In this document: positions 42,804 through 50,702 of the stretch, one piece after another
How positions within the stretch are numbered: the first letter of the stretch is position 1
How the letters are laid out: each line of letters starts with the position of its first letter
Source of the DNA: Microbacterium sp. W4I20
Lineage (GTDB): Bacteria; Actinomycetota; Actinomycetes; Actinomycetales; Microbacteriaceae
DNA length: 64,000 nucleotides
NCBI RefSeq assembly: GCF_030816505.1
Contig: NZ_JAUSYB010000001.1
Location: forward strand, 2,852,001-2,916,000
Reading direction: 5' to 3'
Notes under the pieces: generated by a model
Databases searched by the model: none
Told to the model about the DNA's origin: nothing
What the model saw: the letters and a program-made list of their open reading frames with translations, nothing else
Program-made: the position numbers and the translations under genes

Positions 42804-43759
42804 CCACCCTGCATGCGGTGAACCTCACCAAGGACTACCACCTCGGTCGGCGCGGCGAGACGCTGCGAGCGGTCGACGGCGTCTCGTTGAGCGTGCGGCC
42901 CGGAGAGACGGTGGCGCTGGTCGGCGAGTCCGGCAGCGGCAAGTCGACGATGGCGAAGATGATCCTGCGCATCACCGACCCCTCGTCGGGGGAGCTGCGG
43001 CTCGACGACGAGGTGGTCCCGCGCGGACAGCAGGGCATCCGGCCCTACCGCTCGCGCGTGCAGATGGTGTTCCAGGATCCGTTCGCGTCGCTCAACCCGC
43101 TGCGCACGGTCCGCCACCACCTGCGGCGTCCGCTGCGCGTGCACCGAATCGTGCGCGGACCGAAGGAGGAGCAGGTCGAGCTCGAGCGGCTGCTCGACTC
43201 GGTCAACCTGTCGTCGGAGTACCTCGACAAGTTCCCGCACGAGCTCTCCGGCGGGCAGCGCCAGCGCGTGGCGATCGCCCGCGCGCTCGCGCCGCGGCCC
43301 GAGGTGCTGATCGCCGACGAGCCGGTGTCGATGCTCGACGTGTCGATCCGCATGGAGATCCTCGAACTGCTCGACGCCCTCAAGCTCGAGCGCAACCTGG
43401 CCGTGCTGTACATCACGCACGACCTCGCGACCGCCCGGCACTTCTCGAGCCAGATCGTCGTGATGCGCAACGGCCGCGTGGTCGAGCGCGGGCCGAGCGA
43501 CGAGGTGATCGCGGTGCCGGTGCATCCGTACACGCAGCTCCTGGTCCGCGCGGCGCCCGACCCGCGATCCGAGCCCTTCGTCGTCGAGCTCGACCGGCGC
43601 CTGCGGCACCCGGAGGTGCTCGTGAGCGACGCCGATCCCACCGTCGCGGCAGCGGTCGACGGCGTCCACTGGGCCCGCGAGTGGGAGGGCGACGAGAGCG
43701 TCGCCCGGCTGCTCGCCGAGAGCCGCATCGACGGGAAGGAGGGCGTCGGCTCGCCGTAG
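42800..43759 (+). CDS. ABC transporter ATPase, DppF/OppF type
   Basis: 319 residues. Walker A GESGSGKST, Q-loop FQDPFASLNP, signature LSGGQRQRV, Walker B VLIADEPVSMLDVS and switch THD are present. VSMLD instead of TSALD is common in ATPases of oligosaccharide-type family-5 importers. The C-terminal VHPYTQLLVRAAPDP is the substrate-binding-class extension; the last 60 residues are unusually long. Start overlaps the fused permease/ATPase stop. Works as the second ATPase of this importer. Confidence 0.9.
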   Translation: MTTLHAVNLTKDYHLGRRGETLRAVDGVSLSVRPGETVALVGESGSGKSTMAKMILRITDPSSGELRLDDEVVPRGQQGIRPYRSRVQMVFQDPFASLNPLRTVRHHLRRPLRVHRIVRGPKEEQVELERLLDSVNLSSEYLDKFPHELSGGQRQRVAIARALAPRPEVLIADEPVSMLDVSIRMEILELLDALKLERNLAVLYITHDLATARHFSSQIVVMRNGRVVERGPSDEVIAVPVHPYTQLLVRAAPDPRSEPFVVELDRRLRHPEVLVSDADPTVAAAVDGVHWAREWEGDESVARLLAESRIDGKEGVGSP

Positions 43760-43842
43760 CGAGCGCATCCGCAGTTCCGTATGACCCCTGCAGTGTCTTC
43801 CGCAGTCACCGAAACGCAGTCCCCCAATGAAAGGAAGTCGGC

Positions 43843-45486
43843 ATGCCCATGCGCACGTCGAAACGAGCGGCCATCGCCACGATGGCTGTCGCAGCCCTGA
43901 TCACCGGCCTTGCAGCCTGCGCCCCCGGCGCATCGAACGAGAGCGGAGGCGACACGATCCTCACGGTCGGCCGCTCCTCGGCCTCGGTGCAGAAGGTGTT
44001 CAATCCCTACCTCCCCACCACCGCCTACCAGCTCGGCTCCGAGGGCATGATCTACGAGCCCCTCGTGCAGGTCAACACGACCAAGGCGGGTGACTTCAAG
44101 CCGTGGCTCGCGACCGAGTGGGAGTGGAACACCGAGGGCACCGAACTCACCCTCCAGCTCCGCGACGGCGTGAAGTGGACCGACGGCGAGGACTTCACCA
44201 GCGAAGACGTCGTCTACAGCTACGAGCTCATTAAGGAGCACCCGGAGCTGAACCTCACCGGCATCCAGTTCGACACCATCACGGCGCCCGATGAGAAGTC
44301 CGTCGTGCTCACGTTCGCCGCGCCGTCGGCGAACTTCTTCGACAAGATCATCTACCTGAGCATCGTGCCCGAGCACGTCTACGGCAAGATCGACGACGTC
44401 GCGGGATACGCCGACGAGGAACCGGTCGGAACCGGCCCGTTCACGCTCGAGAACTTCACGCCGGAGAGCTACACGCTCGTGAAGAACCCGGACTACTGGC
44501 AGAAGGGCAAGCCGGCCATCGACGGTCTGCGCTTCGTGCCGTACAAGGACAACACCGCGGTCTCGCAGGCCATGGTGCAGGGCGACGTTGACTGGTGCAG
44601 CTGCTACATGGCGAACGTCGAGGAGACCTTCCTCTCGAAGAGCCCCGACTTCCACATCCTGTGGTCGGTCGTCGGCGCCGACGGCCTCATCACGAACAAC
44701 CAGAGCTTCCCGTTCGACGATCGCGACATCCGCGAGGCCGCGAGCCTGGCGATCGACCGTCAGCAGGTCGCCGACGTGGCCAACCGGCCCGCAGCCACCT
44801 GGAAGGGCGGCCTCCCGCTGCCCGTATTCGAGGACGCGATCGCACCCGGACTCGAGGACGAGGTCTACGACTACGACGTCGACGGCGCGAAGGAGATCCT
44901 CGAGGGGCTCGGCTTCACGATGGGCTCCGACGGCTACTACGAGCGCGACGGCCAGCAGCTCGCCTTCGAGATCACGATCCCGCAGGCGTTCACCGAGCAG
45001 GTCGCTGCCGCGCAGATCATCCAGTCGAACCTCAAGGAGGCGGGCTTCAAGGTCGACGTCAACGGCGTCGCGGTCGAGGCGATCAACGGCATCACCAGCA
45101 AGGGCGAGTTCCAGGCCACGATCGGCTACCCGATCGCGACCCAGATCCTCGCGGTGAACCTGTACGACTCGTGGATGAACCCGTCGTACTCGCTGCCGGT
45201 CGGCGAGGCCATCCCGACGTACCAGAACATCCAGCGCACCGAGGACCCGGAGATCGCGCAGTACTTCGCCGACTACTTCGCCGCGACCACCGACGACGAG
45301 CGCACCGCCGCCGTCACCGGTCTCGAGGAGCAGTTCATCGAGGAGATGCCGTGGCTCGTGCTGTCGTACTACCAGGCCTACGCCGGGTGGAGTGAGAAGA
45401 AGGCCACCGGCTGGCCCGAGGAGGGCGACCCGTACTGGGGAGCCTTCGTCAACCCGGTCGTGGCGCTGGAACTGCAGCCCCAGTAA
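43843..45486 (+). CDS. ABC transporter substrate-binding lipoprotein, family 5
   Basis: 547 residues from ATG 43843 behind AAAGGAAG (ATG 43849 possible). Lipoprotein signal with lipobox LAAC (Cys26). The SBP_bac_5 fold is recognised by MIYEPLVQV, KPWLATEWEW, LTLQLRDGVKWTDGEDFTS and VGTGPFTLENFTPESYTLVK. It differs strongly from the binding protein at 10.2 kb, and its Trp/Tyr-rich C-terminal half (WLVLSYYQAYAGWSEKKATG) fits a sugar-like ligand (inference). Last gene of the importer set; a palindrome follows its stop before thuA-like and isomerase genes. Confidence 0.9.
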   Translation: MPMRTSKRAAIATMAVAALITGLAACAPGASNESGGDTILTVGRSSASVQKVFNPYLPTTAYQLGSEGMIYEPLVQVNTTKAGDFKPWLATEWEWNTEGTELTLQLRDGVKWTDGEDFTSEDVVYSYELIKEHPELNLTGIQFDTITAPDEKSVVLTFAAPSANFFDKIIYLSIVPEHVYGKIDDVAGYADEEPVGTGPFTLENFTPESYTLVKNPDYWQKGKPAIDGLRFVPYKDNTAVSQAMVQGDVDWCSCYMANVEETFLSKSPDFHILWSVVGADGLITNNQSFPFDDRDIREAASLAIDRQQVADVANRPAATWKGGLPLPVFEDAIAPGLEDEVYDYDVDGAKEILEGLGFTMGSDGYYERDGQQLAFEITIPQAFTEQVAAAQIIQSNLKEAGFKVDVNGVAVEAINGITSKGEFQATIGYPIATQILAVNLYDSWMNPSYSLPVGEAIPTYQNIQRTEDPEIAQYFADYFAATTDDERTAAVTGLEEQFIEEMPWLVLSYYQAYAGWSEKKATGWPEEGDPYWGAFVNPVVALELQPQ

Positions 45487-45491
45487 CCCGT

Positions 45492-45529
45492 CGACAGGCT
45501 CGGGGGCCCCACGGTCCCCGAGCCTGTCG
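45492..45529. repeat. 14-bp-stem palindrome between binding-protein and thuA-like genes
   Basis: CGACAGGCTCGGGG (45492-45505) and CCCCGAGCCTGTCG (45516-45529) pair perfectly around a 10-base loop. The GACAGGCTC/GAGCCTGTC core resembles, from memory, an abundant intergenic palindrome of Microbacteriaceae and relatives. Lying 5 bp after the stop inside an operon, it could lower downstream transcription or protect the binding-protein mRNA. Confidence 0.8.
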
Positions 45530-45558
45530 CACCCCGTATCGATCCGAGGAGAACTCTC

Positions 45559-46206
45559 TTGTCCACCCGCGCTCTCGTCGTCGTCGGCGGCGACGACATC
45601 CACCACGACCTGCTGGGCGCTGCCGGCGTCCTCACCCGCATCGGCGCAGACGCCGGATTCGCCACGGCCCCGGCGGTGGGGATGCAGCGCTTCGCGAACG
45701 CCCGCCCCGAGACGGCGGATGCCGGGGTGTTCGTGCTCTACAACTCGGGCGGCCTGTTCCCCGCCGAGCAGCAGCAGGCGCTCGCCGCCGCGGTCGCCGC
45801 AGGCTCGGGCCTCGTCGCCCTGCACATGTCGAACGTGATGGGCGACCCGGAGGGCGCCGACCGCGCGTTCTTCGATCTGCTCGGCAACCACTACCTGTCG
45901 CACGGCCCCGGCCATCACGAGGGTCGGCATCGCATCGAGATCACGGCGCAGCATCCGATCACCGACGGCGTCGACGACTTCGACCTCTTCGACGAGTACT
46001 ACGAGTTCGCGTTCGCCGACGACGACCACACGGTGCTGGCCGAGCGCACGCGCGACGACGGGGTGCGCATCCCCGTGCTGTACGTGCGCGAGGTCGGCGA
46101 GGGCCGCGTGGTGTATCTCGCGCTCGGACACGACATGCGCTCGTGGGGCGAGCCGCCGGTGCGGCGCCTCATCGCGCAGGCCATGCGCTGGGCGGCTCGC
46201 GCATGA
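45559..46206 (+). CDS. ThuA-domain protein
   Basis: 215 residues. The start is an unusual TTG at 45559, supported by GAGGAGAA 7 bp upstream; no ATG or GTG fits better. ALVVVGGDDIHHDLLGA, VLYNSGGLFPAEQQQ, HMSNVMGDPEG and the closing YLALGHDMRSWGEPPVRRL match the ThuA-like glutamine-amidotransferase-fold family. ThuA proteins take part in trehalose, sucrose and 3-keto-disaccharide use in rhizobia and relatives; mechanism is not settled. ATGA couples it to a TIM-barrel isomerase gene. Confidence 0.86.
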   Translation: MSTRALVVVGGDDIHHDLLGAAGVLTRIGADAGFATAPAVGMQRFANARPETADAGVFVLYNSGGLFPAEQQQALAAAVAAGSGLVALHMSNVMGDPEGADRAFFDLLGNHYLSHGPGHHEGRHRIEITAQHPITDGVDDFDLFDEYYEFAFADDDHTVLAERTRDDGVRIPVLYVREVGEGRVVYLALGHDMRSWGEPPVRRLIAQAMRWAARA

Positions 46207-46973
46207 GCGCCGCGCTGCCCGGTGCCGCGGTCATGCTCTACACGGTCGACGCGCTGCTCGACGACGACTTCGAGGGCGTGCTCGAGCGCATCGCCGCCCT
46301 CGGCTACCAGGGCGTGGAGACCTACGGTCTGCACGGCCGCCCGGCGGCCGACGTGAAGCGGATGCTGAGCCGCACCGGCCTGACCCTCGTGAGCTCGCAC
46401 GCGCCGTTCCCCTTCGGGGCGGAGGCCGCACGCATCCTCGACGAGTACGCCGAGCTCGGCGCCCCCAACCTCGCCTGGAGCATGGAGGCCGAGGAGTTCG
46501 ACACGATCGACGCCGTCGAGCGCGGCCTCGAGCGCGTGAACGGGGGAGTCGAGGCGGCGAAGGCCTACGGGATGACCGTGGCGTATCACAACCACCACGC
46601 CGAGTTCCGGAACGTCATCGACGGCCGGAGCGCCTACGACCTGCTGCTCGAGCGGCTGCACCCCGACGCACGCGTCGAGTTCGACATGTACTGGGCGGCC
46701 GTCGGCGGGGCCTCACCGGCCGAGGTCGTGCGCTCGATCGGCCCGCGGCTGAAGTACGTGCACGTGAAGGACGGCCCGGCGCTGACCTACGGGGGTGACA
46801 CGCTCGTGCCGATAGGGCAGGGAACGGTCGACGTACTCTCTGCCCTGCGCGAGCCCTCGTCGCTGGAGTGGCACATCGTCGAGCTGGAGACGCTCGACGT
46901 CGATCCGTTCGACGCCCTCGACGAGTCGTACCGGTACCTGACCGGCCACGGCGTGACGGCGGGTGCGCGATGA
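46203..46973 (+). CDS. Sugar phosphate isomerase/epimerase-like TIM-barrel protein
   Basis: 256 residues; start overlaps the ThuA stop. AP_endonuc_2/xylose-isomerase-like barrel with metal-site motifs LGYQGVETYG, VAYHNHHAEF (His, Glu), VEFDMYWAAVGGASP (Asp) and YVHVKDG. Family members isomerise or epimerise sugars, and some cleave 3-keto-glycosides. WHIVELETLDVDPFDALDES near the end is typical. Its position beside ThuA, oxidoreductases and a second copy of the fold suggests a multi-step glycoside pathway. Substrate unknown. Confidence 0.85.
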   Translation: MSAALPGAAVMLYTVDALLDDDFEGVLERIAALGYQGVETYGLHGRPAADVKRMLSRTGLTLVSSHAPFPFGAEAARILDEYAELGAPNLAWSMEAEEFDTIDAVERGLERVNGGVEAAKAYGMTVAYHNHHAEFRNVIDGRSAYDLLLERLHPDARVEFDMYWAAVGGASPAEVVRSIGPRLKYVHVKDGPALTYGGDTLVPIGQGTVDVLSALREPSSLEWHIVELETLDVDPFDALDESYRYLTGHGVTAGAR

Positions 46974-47953
46974 GCGCGCTGCGGGTGCTGTTCCTGGGCG
47001 GCGCCGGCATGATCGGTTCCGCTGTCGCGCGCGAGGCCGTGCAGCGGGGGATCGACCTCACGGTCGTGACTCGCGGCGAGCACCAGCGCACCCTGCCGCC
47101 GGAGGTCCATGCGATCCGCACCGACGTGCGGGACGCGGCGGCCCTCGATGCGTCGCTCGGCGGGGCCGAGTACGACGCGGTGGTGAACTGGGTCGGGTTC
47201 TCCCCGGCGCACGTGCTGCCCGACGTCGACCGTTTCGCCGGCCGCACCGGACAGTACGTGTTCGTCAGCACCTGCTCGGTGTTCGGGCGCCCGGTGCCGC
47301 AGCTGCCGATCACGGAGTCCAGTCCGCGTCGGCATCCGGTTTTCGGATACGCCCGCGAGAAGTTGGCCGCCGAGCTCACGCTGGAGGACGCGTATCGCGA
47401 GCGCGGACTGCCGCTCACGATCGTGCGGCCCATGCACACCTACGACGAGACCACGATGATCTTCCCCGTCACCTGGACCGCGATCGAGCGGATGCGGCGG
47501 GGCGAGGCTTCGGTCGTGCACGGCGACGGCACCTCGCTGTGGACGCTCACCCACTCGAGCGACGTCGCCCGGGCTCTCGTGCCGCTACTCGGCAACGCGC
47601 ACGCGATCGGCGAGAGCGTCAACCTGGTGAGCGGCGACATCCTCACGTGGGACCAGATCCACACCACGCTCGCTACGGCCGCCGGCATCCGCGATCCGCA
47701 GCTCGCGCACTTCTCCAGCGAGTCGATCGGCCGCGAGGTGCCCGGCTGGGCCGAGGTGCTGCAGGAGGACTTCCGACACTCGATCCTCTTCGACACCGCC
47801 CAGCTGCAGCGGCTGGTGCCCGGCTACCACCCGCAGGTGTCGTTCTCGGAGGGCGCTCGCCGCATCGTCGCCTGGCATGAAGCGGATGCCGCGCGGCGCG
47901 ACTTCGACGACGAGTTGTCGGGCGCGTTCGACCGCCTGATCCGGAACGGATGA
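46970..47953 (+). CDS. NAD-dependent epimerase/dehydratase (extended SDR)
   Basis: 327 residues; ATGA overlap with the isomerase stop fixes the start. Cofactor motif VLFLGGAGMIGSAVAREAV; VFVSTCSVFGRP and a YxxxK-type site GYAREK (Tyr and Lys) give the short-chain dehydrogenase active site. The central part (GDGTSLWTLTHSSDVARALV) is like NAD-dependent epimerases of nucleotide sugars or isoflavone-reductase-like proteins. Expected cytosolic role: redox epimerisation of a sugar or keto-sugar. Operon position between two TIM-barrel enzymes suggests it acts on their substrate or product. Confidence 0.85.
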   Translation: MSALRVLFLGGAGMIGSAVAREAVQRGIDLTVVTRGEHQRTLPPEVHAIRTDVRDAAALDASLGGAEYDAVVNWVGFSPAHVLPDVDRFAGRTGQYVFVSTCSVFGRPVPQLPITESSPRRHPVFGYAREKLAAELTLEDAYRERGLPLTIVRPMHTYDETTMIFPVTWTAIERMRRGEASVVHGDGTSLWTLTHSSDVARALVPLLGNAHAIGESVNLVSGDILTWDQIHTTLATAAGIRDPQLAHFSSESIGREVPGWAEVLQEDFRHSILFDTAQLQRLVPGYHPQVSFSEGARRIVAWHEADAARRDFDDELSGAFDRLIRNG

Positions 47954-47954
47954 C

Positions 47955-48689
47955 ATGACCGCCCTCTCGATCCAGCTGTACAGCGTGCGCACGGAGCTCG
48001 GGGAGCGACGGCCCGCCACCCTGCGGCGCCTGGCCGACCTCGGCTACGCGCGCGTCGAGCCGTACGACATCCTCAGCGACCCGGATCAGCTCGCCCGCGA
48101 ACTCGCCGGAACCGGCCTCACCGCGCCGACCGCCCACGTCAAGTTGCTCGATGTGCCGCTCGCCCAGGCGCTCAGCGCGGCGCGCACGGTCGGCGTCGAG
48201 ACGCTGATCCTGCCCTGGGCGGAGCCCGATCTGTTCAACGACCGCGCGGGGGTCGAGTCCCTCGCGGCGCGGATCAACCTGGCGGCCGAGCAGGCAGATA
48301 CTCAGGGCCTGCGCGTCGGATATCACAACCACGACTTCGAATTCGCGGCGCAGATCGAGGGCCGCCCCGCGTGGGAGGTCCTGGTCGACCTGCTCGACGA
48401 TCGGGTGGTGCTCGAGCTCGACACCTACTGGGCGAGCGTCGGGGGCGCCGACGTGTTCGAGCTCCTCCCGCGGCTGGGCGCCCGCATCCGATACGTGCAT
48501 GTGAACGACGAGCCGCCGGAGCCCGACGATCCGCCCACGCTCGGCGTGCCGGTGACCGGGCGCATGCGCGAGGTCGTCGAGCTCGCCGCGCGCATGGTCG
48601 AGCTCGTGGTCGTGGAGGTCGTCGTCGACGGCGACCCGCTGCCCGCGGTCGAGCGCAACACCCGGTTCTTCCAAGGGGTGCTGGCATGA
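47955..48689 (+). CDS. Sugar phosphate isomerase/epimerase-like TIM-barrel protein (second copy)
   Basis: 244 residues, starting at ATG 47955 one base after the epimerase stop. MTALSIQLYSVRTELGERRP, VGYHNHDFEF, VVLELDTYWASVGGADV and IRYVHVNDEPPEPDDPPTLG show the AP_endonuc_2 barrel with the metal-binding His/Glu/Asp set. It has limited similarity to the protein at 46,203 except in these motifs. MRTELGERR and a start LSIQLYSVR are typical of the group annotated as sugar phosphate isomerase/epimerase in glycoside clusters. Co-translated with the following Gfo/Idh/MocA gene through ATGA. Confidence 0.85.
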   Translation: MTALSIQLYSVRTELGERRPATLRRLADLGYARVEPYDILSDPDQLARELAGTGLTAPTAHVKLLDVPLAQALSAARTVGVETLILPWAEPDLFNDRAGVESLAARINLAAEQADTQGLRVGYHNHDFEFAAQIEGRPAWEVLVDLLDDRVVLELDTYWASVGGADVFELLPRLGARIRYVHVNDEPPEPDDPPTLGVPVTGRMREVVELAARMVELVVVEVVVDGDPLPAVERNTRFFQGVLA

Positions 48690-49789
48690 CCGGCGGACCG
48701 GTGCGCGTCGGCATCATCGGCGCCGGCAACATCTCCGACGAGTACCTCACGACGCTCACAGCAGCGCCGGGCATCGAGGTGATCGGCGTGGCCGACCTCG
48801 ACCTCGCCCGAGCTGCCGCGCAGGCCGAGAAGTACGGGGTGCCGTTCTCTGGAGACACCCCAGGGCTGCTCGCGTTGCCCGGCCTCGAGCTCGTGGTGAA
48901 CCTCACGATCCCGGCCGTGCACGCGCAGGTCGCGCTCGACGCGATCGCCGCAGGCACGCACGTCTGGGGCGAGAAGCCGCTGACGCTCGATCGGGCCTCC
49001 GCCCGTGCCGTGCTCGACGCGGCGGAGGCGGCCGGGGTGCGGGTCGGCAATGCTCCCGACACGGTTCTCGGTCACGGCATCCAGCACTCGCAGCGACTCA
49101 TCGCCGACGGGCGCATCGGCACCCCGCAGACCGTGCTCACCCTGATGCAGGGACCGGGGCCTGACGCCTGGCATCCGCGCCCGGATTTCCTGTTCGCCCG
49201 AGGCGCGGGGCCGCTCTTCGACATCGGCCCCTATTACGTGACCGCGCTGGCGCTGCTGCTCGGCCCGATCGAGTCGGTGCAGGCGCAGGGCCATCGCGCG
49301 TTCGACGTGCGCACCGTGCCGTACGGCGATCGTGCGGGCAGCAGCGTCCCGGTCGAGGTGTGGACACACGTCAGCGTGCTGACGCGCTTCCGCTCCGGAG
49401 TGGTCGGCACCTCGATCTACAGCTTCGACTCGCCCGTGCGGCGGCAGCTCTTCGAGGTCACAGGGTCGGGTGGCACGCTGACCGTGCCGGTGAGCGGCTT
49501 CGACGGACCCAGCGTGCTCGTGCCCTCGGGGCAGCCGCAGCCCGAAGCGGTCGACCTGATGCCCGACGCGTCGGGGAGGCTGCGAGGCGTCGGCGTCGTC
49601 GAGATGGCGGAGGCGATCCGCGCCGACCGCGATCCGCGGGCAAGCGGTGCTCTCGCGTTCCATGTGCTCGACACCATGCTGGCGATCGAGGAGTCGATCG
49701 AGGCGGGCGGGCCGGTCTCGGTGACGAGCGGTTTCGATCCGGTGCCCCCGCTGGATCCGCAGTGGGACGCGGCCACGGCCACCCGGTGA
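48686..49789 (+). CDS. Gfo/Idh/MocA family oxidoreductase
   Basis: 367 residues; start overlaps the upstream stop. Rossmann motif VGIIGAGNISDEYLTTLTAA, conserved WGEKPLTLDRASARAVLDAA (catalytic Lys in EKP), then GPLFDIGPYYVTALALLLGP with the Asp-His/Tyr-type active-site region typical of the family. NAD(P)-dependent oxidation or reduction of a sugar or glycoside is expected. It ends the 11-kb operon starting at 38,788; the GntR regulator follows after 109 bp with its own promoter. Confidence 0.87.
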   Translation: MTGGPVRVGIIGAGNISDEYLTTLTAAPGIEVIGVADLDLARAAAQAEKYGVPFSGDTPGLLALPGLELVVNLTIPAVHAQVALDAIAAGTHVWGEKPLTLDRASARAVLDAAEAAGVRVGNAPDTVLGHGIQHSQRLIADGRIGTPQTVLTLMQGPGPDAWHPRPDFLFARGAGPLFDIGPYYVTALALLLGPIESVQAQGHRAFDVRTVPYGDRAGSSVPVEVWTHVSVLTRFRSGVVGTSIYSFDSPVRRQLFEVTGSGGTLTVPVSGFDGPSVLVPSGQPQPEAVDLMPDASGRLRGVGVVEMAEAIRADRDPRASGALAFHVLDTMLAIEESIEAGGPVSVTSGFDPVPPLDPQWDAATATR

Positions 49790-49804
49790 CGGTAGCGCCG
49801 AGGA

Positions 49805-49827
49805 CTTAGAATGGTCGCGACTGGTAT
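49805..49827 (+). promoter_or_regulatory. Putative GntR autoregulatory site
   Basis: CTTAGAATGGTCGCGACTGG runs into TAT: a -10-like TAGAAT (49807-49812) directly joined to TGGTC, three bases, ACTGGTAT. The two TGGT half-sites match the site before the sugar-binding protein at 37.6 kb except for the three central bases and resemble half of the known DasR consensus ACTGGTCTAGACCAGT. A repressor here would cover the promoter of its own gene. Confidence 0.6.
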
Positions 49828-49841
49828 GGTGCCAAGGCGTG

Positions 49842-49870
49842 CTGCACACGTACAGAGCTGTACGGTGCAG
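49842..49870 (+). promoter_or_regulatory. Palindrome in the GntR gene leader
   Basis: CTGCAC-A-CGTACAG, AG, CTGTACG-GTGCAG: 13 paired bases with a single A bulge and a 2-base centre. It lies between the putative operator and the start at 49899. The very short loop favours a protein-binding palindrome over an RNA hairpin. It could be a second operator of a different regulator. Confidence 0.55.
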
Positions 49871-49898
49871 AGTGAACGACACATCCGAGGGGGCAGGG

Positions 49899-50666
49899 AT
49901 GACGAGCAGCATCAGTGAGTCGCCGATTCGTGCGGACTACCCGGAGCCGTTGTGGATTCAGGCCGTGAATCTCATCAAGGTCGAGATCTCGTCGGGCCGG
50001 CTCACCGAGGGCATGCGACTTCCTCCCGAGCGCGAGCTGTGCACGCAGCTCGGCATCAGCCGGGTCACTCTGCGCAAGGCTCTGCTGCAGCTCGTCGAAG
50101 AGGGCGTGTTGAGTTCTTCGCACGGCCGCGGCTGGTACGTCGCCTCGGCGCCCGTCGCGAAGGAGTGGCCCAACAGCCTGGAATCCTTCAGCGAGACCGC
50201 GCGACGGATGGGCCTCGAGTCGACCTCGATCGTGCTCCGCGCCGAGACCGGCCATGCCAGCCTCGATGAGGCCGAGGCCATCGGCGTCGCCCCCGGTACC
50301 CCGATCTTCCGGCTGGACCGCATCCGCCTGCTGGATGCGGTGCCCATCGCCCTCGACGCCTCGGTCGTGCCGTCGGCTCTGCTGCCCGACGTCTCGAAGA
50401 TCGACTTCGCGGTCGATTCTCTGTACGACCTGCTCGACGAATCCGGCTCCGGACCCCAGCGCGCCGACAGCACGGTCGAGGCCCGCGAGGCCGACGGTCA
50501 GGCCGCCGAGGCTCTCGGCGTCGCGGTCGGCAGCCCCCTGCTCGTGATGCGCCAGGTCGCGCACGGCCACGACGGACGCGTCGTCGCTCTGTCGACCATC
50601 CGCTACGTGGGAGAGCGCTACCGCCTCCGCACGGTCTTCACGCGGGGCACCGGCTCCGGGCGCTGA
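49899..50666 (+). CDS. GntR-family transcriptional regulator, HutC/DasR subfamily
   Basis: 255 residues from ATG 49899 with GGGGGCAGGG upstream; a frame from GTG 49839 would translate the palindrome and is less likely. N-terminal winged helix (LTEGMRLPPERELCTQLGIS and RVTLRKALLQLVEEGVL), then a UTRA ligand-binding domain (GVAPGTPIFRLDRIRLLDAV, RQVAHGHDGRVVALSTIRYV). UTRA proteins such as DasR and NagR sense phosphorylated amino sugars and similar ligands. It sits downstream of the glycoside operon and likely controls it, the two sugar importers and itself through shared TGGT half-sites. Confidence 0.88.
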   Translation: MTSSISESPIRADYPEPLWIQAVNLIKVEISSGRLTEGMRLPPERELCTQLGISRVTLRKALLQLVEEGVLSSSHGRGWYVASAPVAKEWPNSLESFSETARRMGLESTSIVLRAETGHASLDEAEAIGVAPGTPIFRLDRIRLLDAVPIALDASVVPSALLPDVSKIDFAVDSLYDLLDESGSGPQRADSTVEAREADGQAAEALGVAVGSPLLVMRQVAHGHDGRVVALSTIRYVGERYRLRTVFTRGTGSGR

Positions 50667-50702
50667 CGCTCGCCAGTCGCGCGCGGAGCCGAGGGCCGGG
50701 CC

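Noticed and set aside
43045..46131. 1028-codon minus-strand open frame opposite the second family-5 importer genes
   Set aside because: No recognisable domain and biased composition; both plus-strand genes beneath it have complete family motifs.
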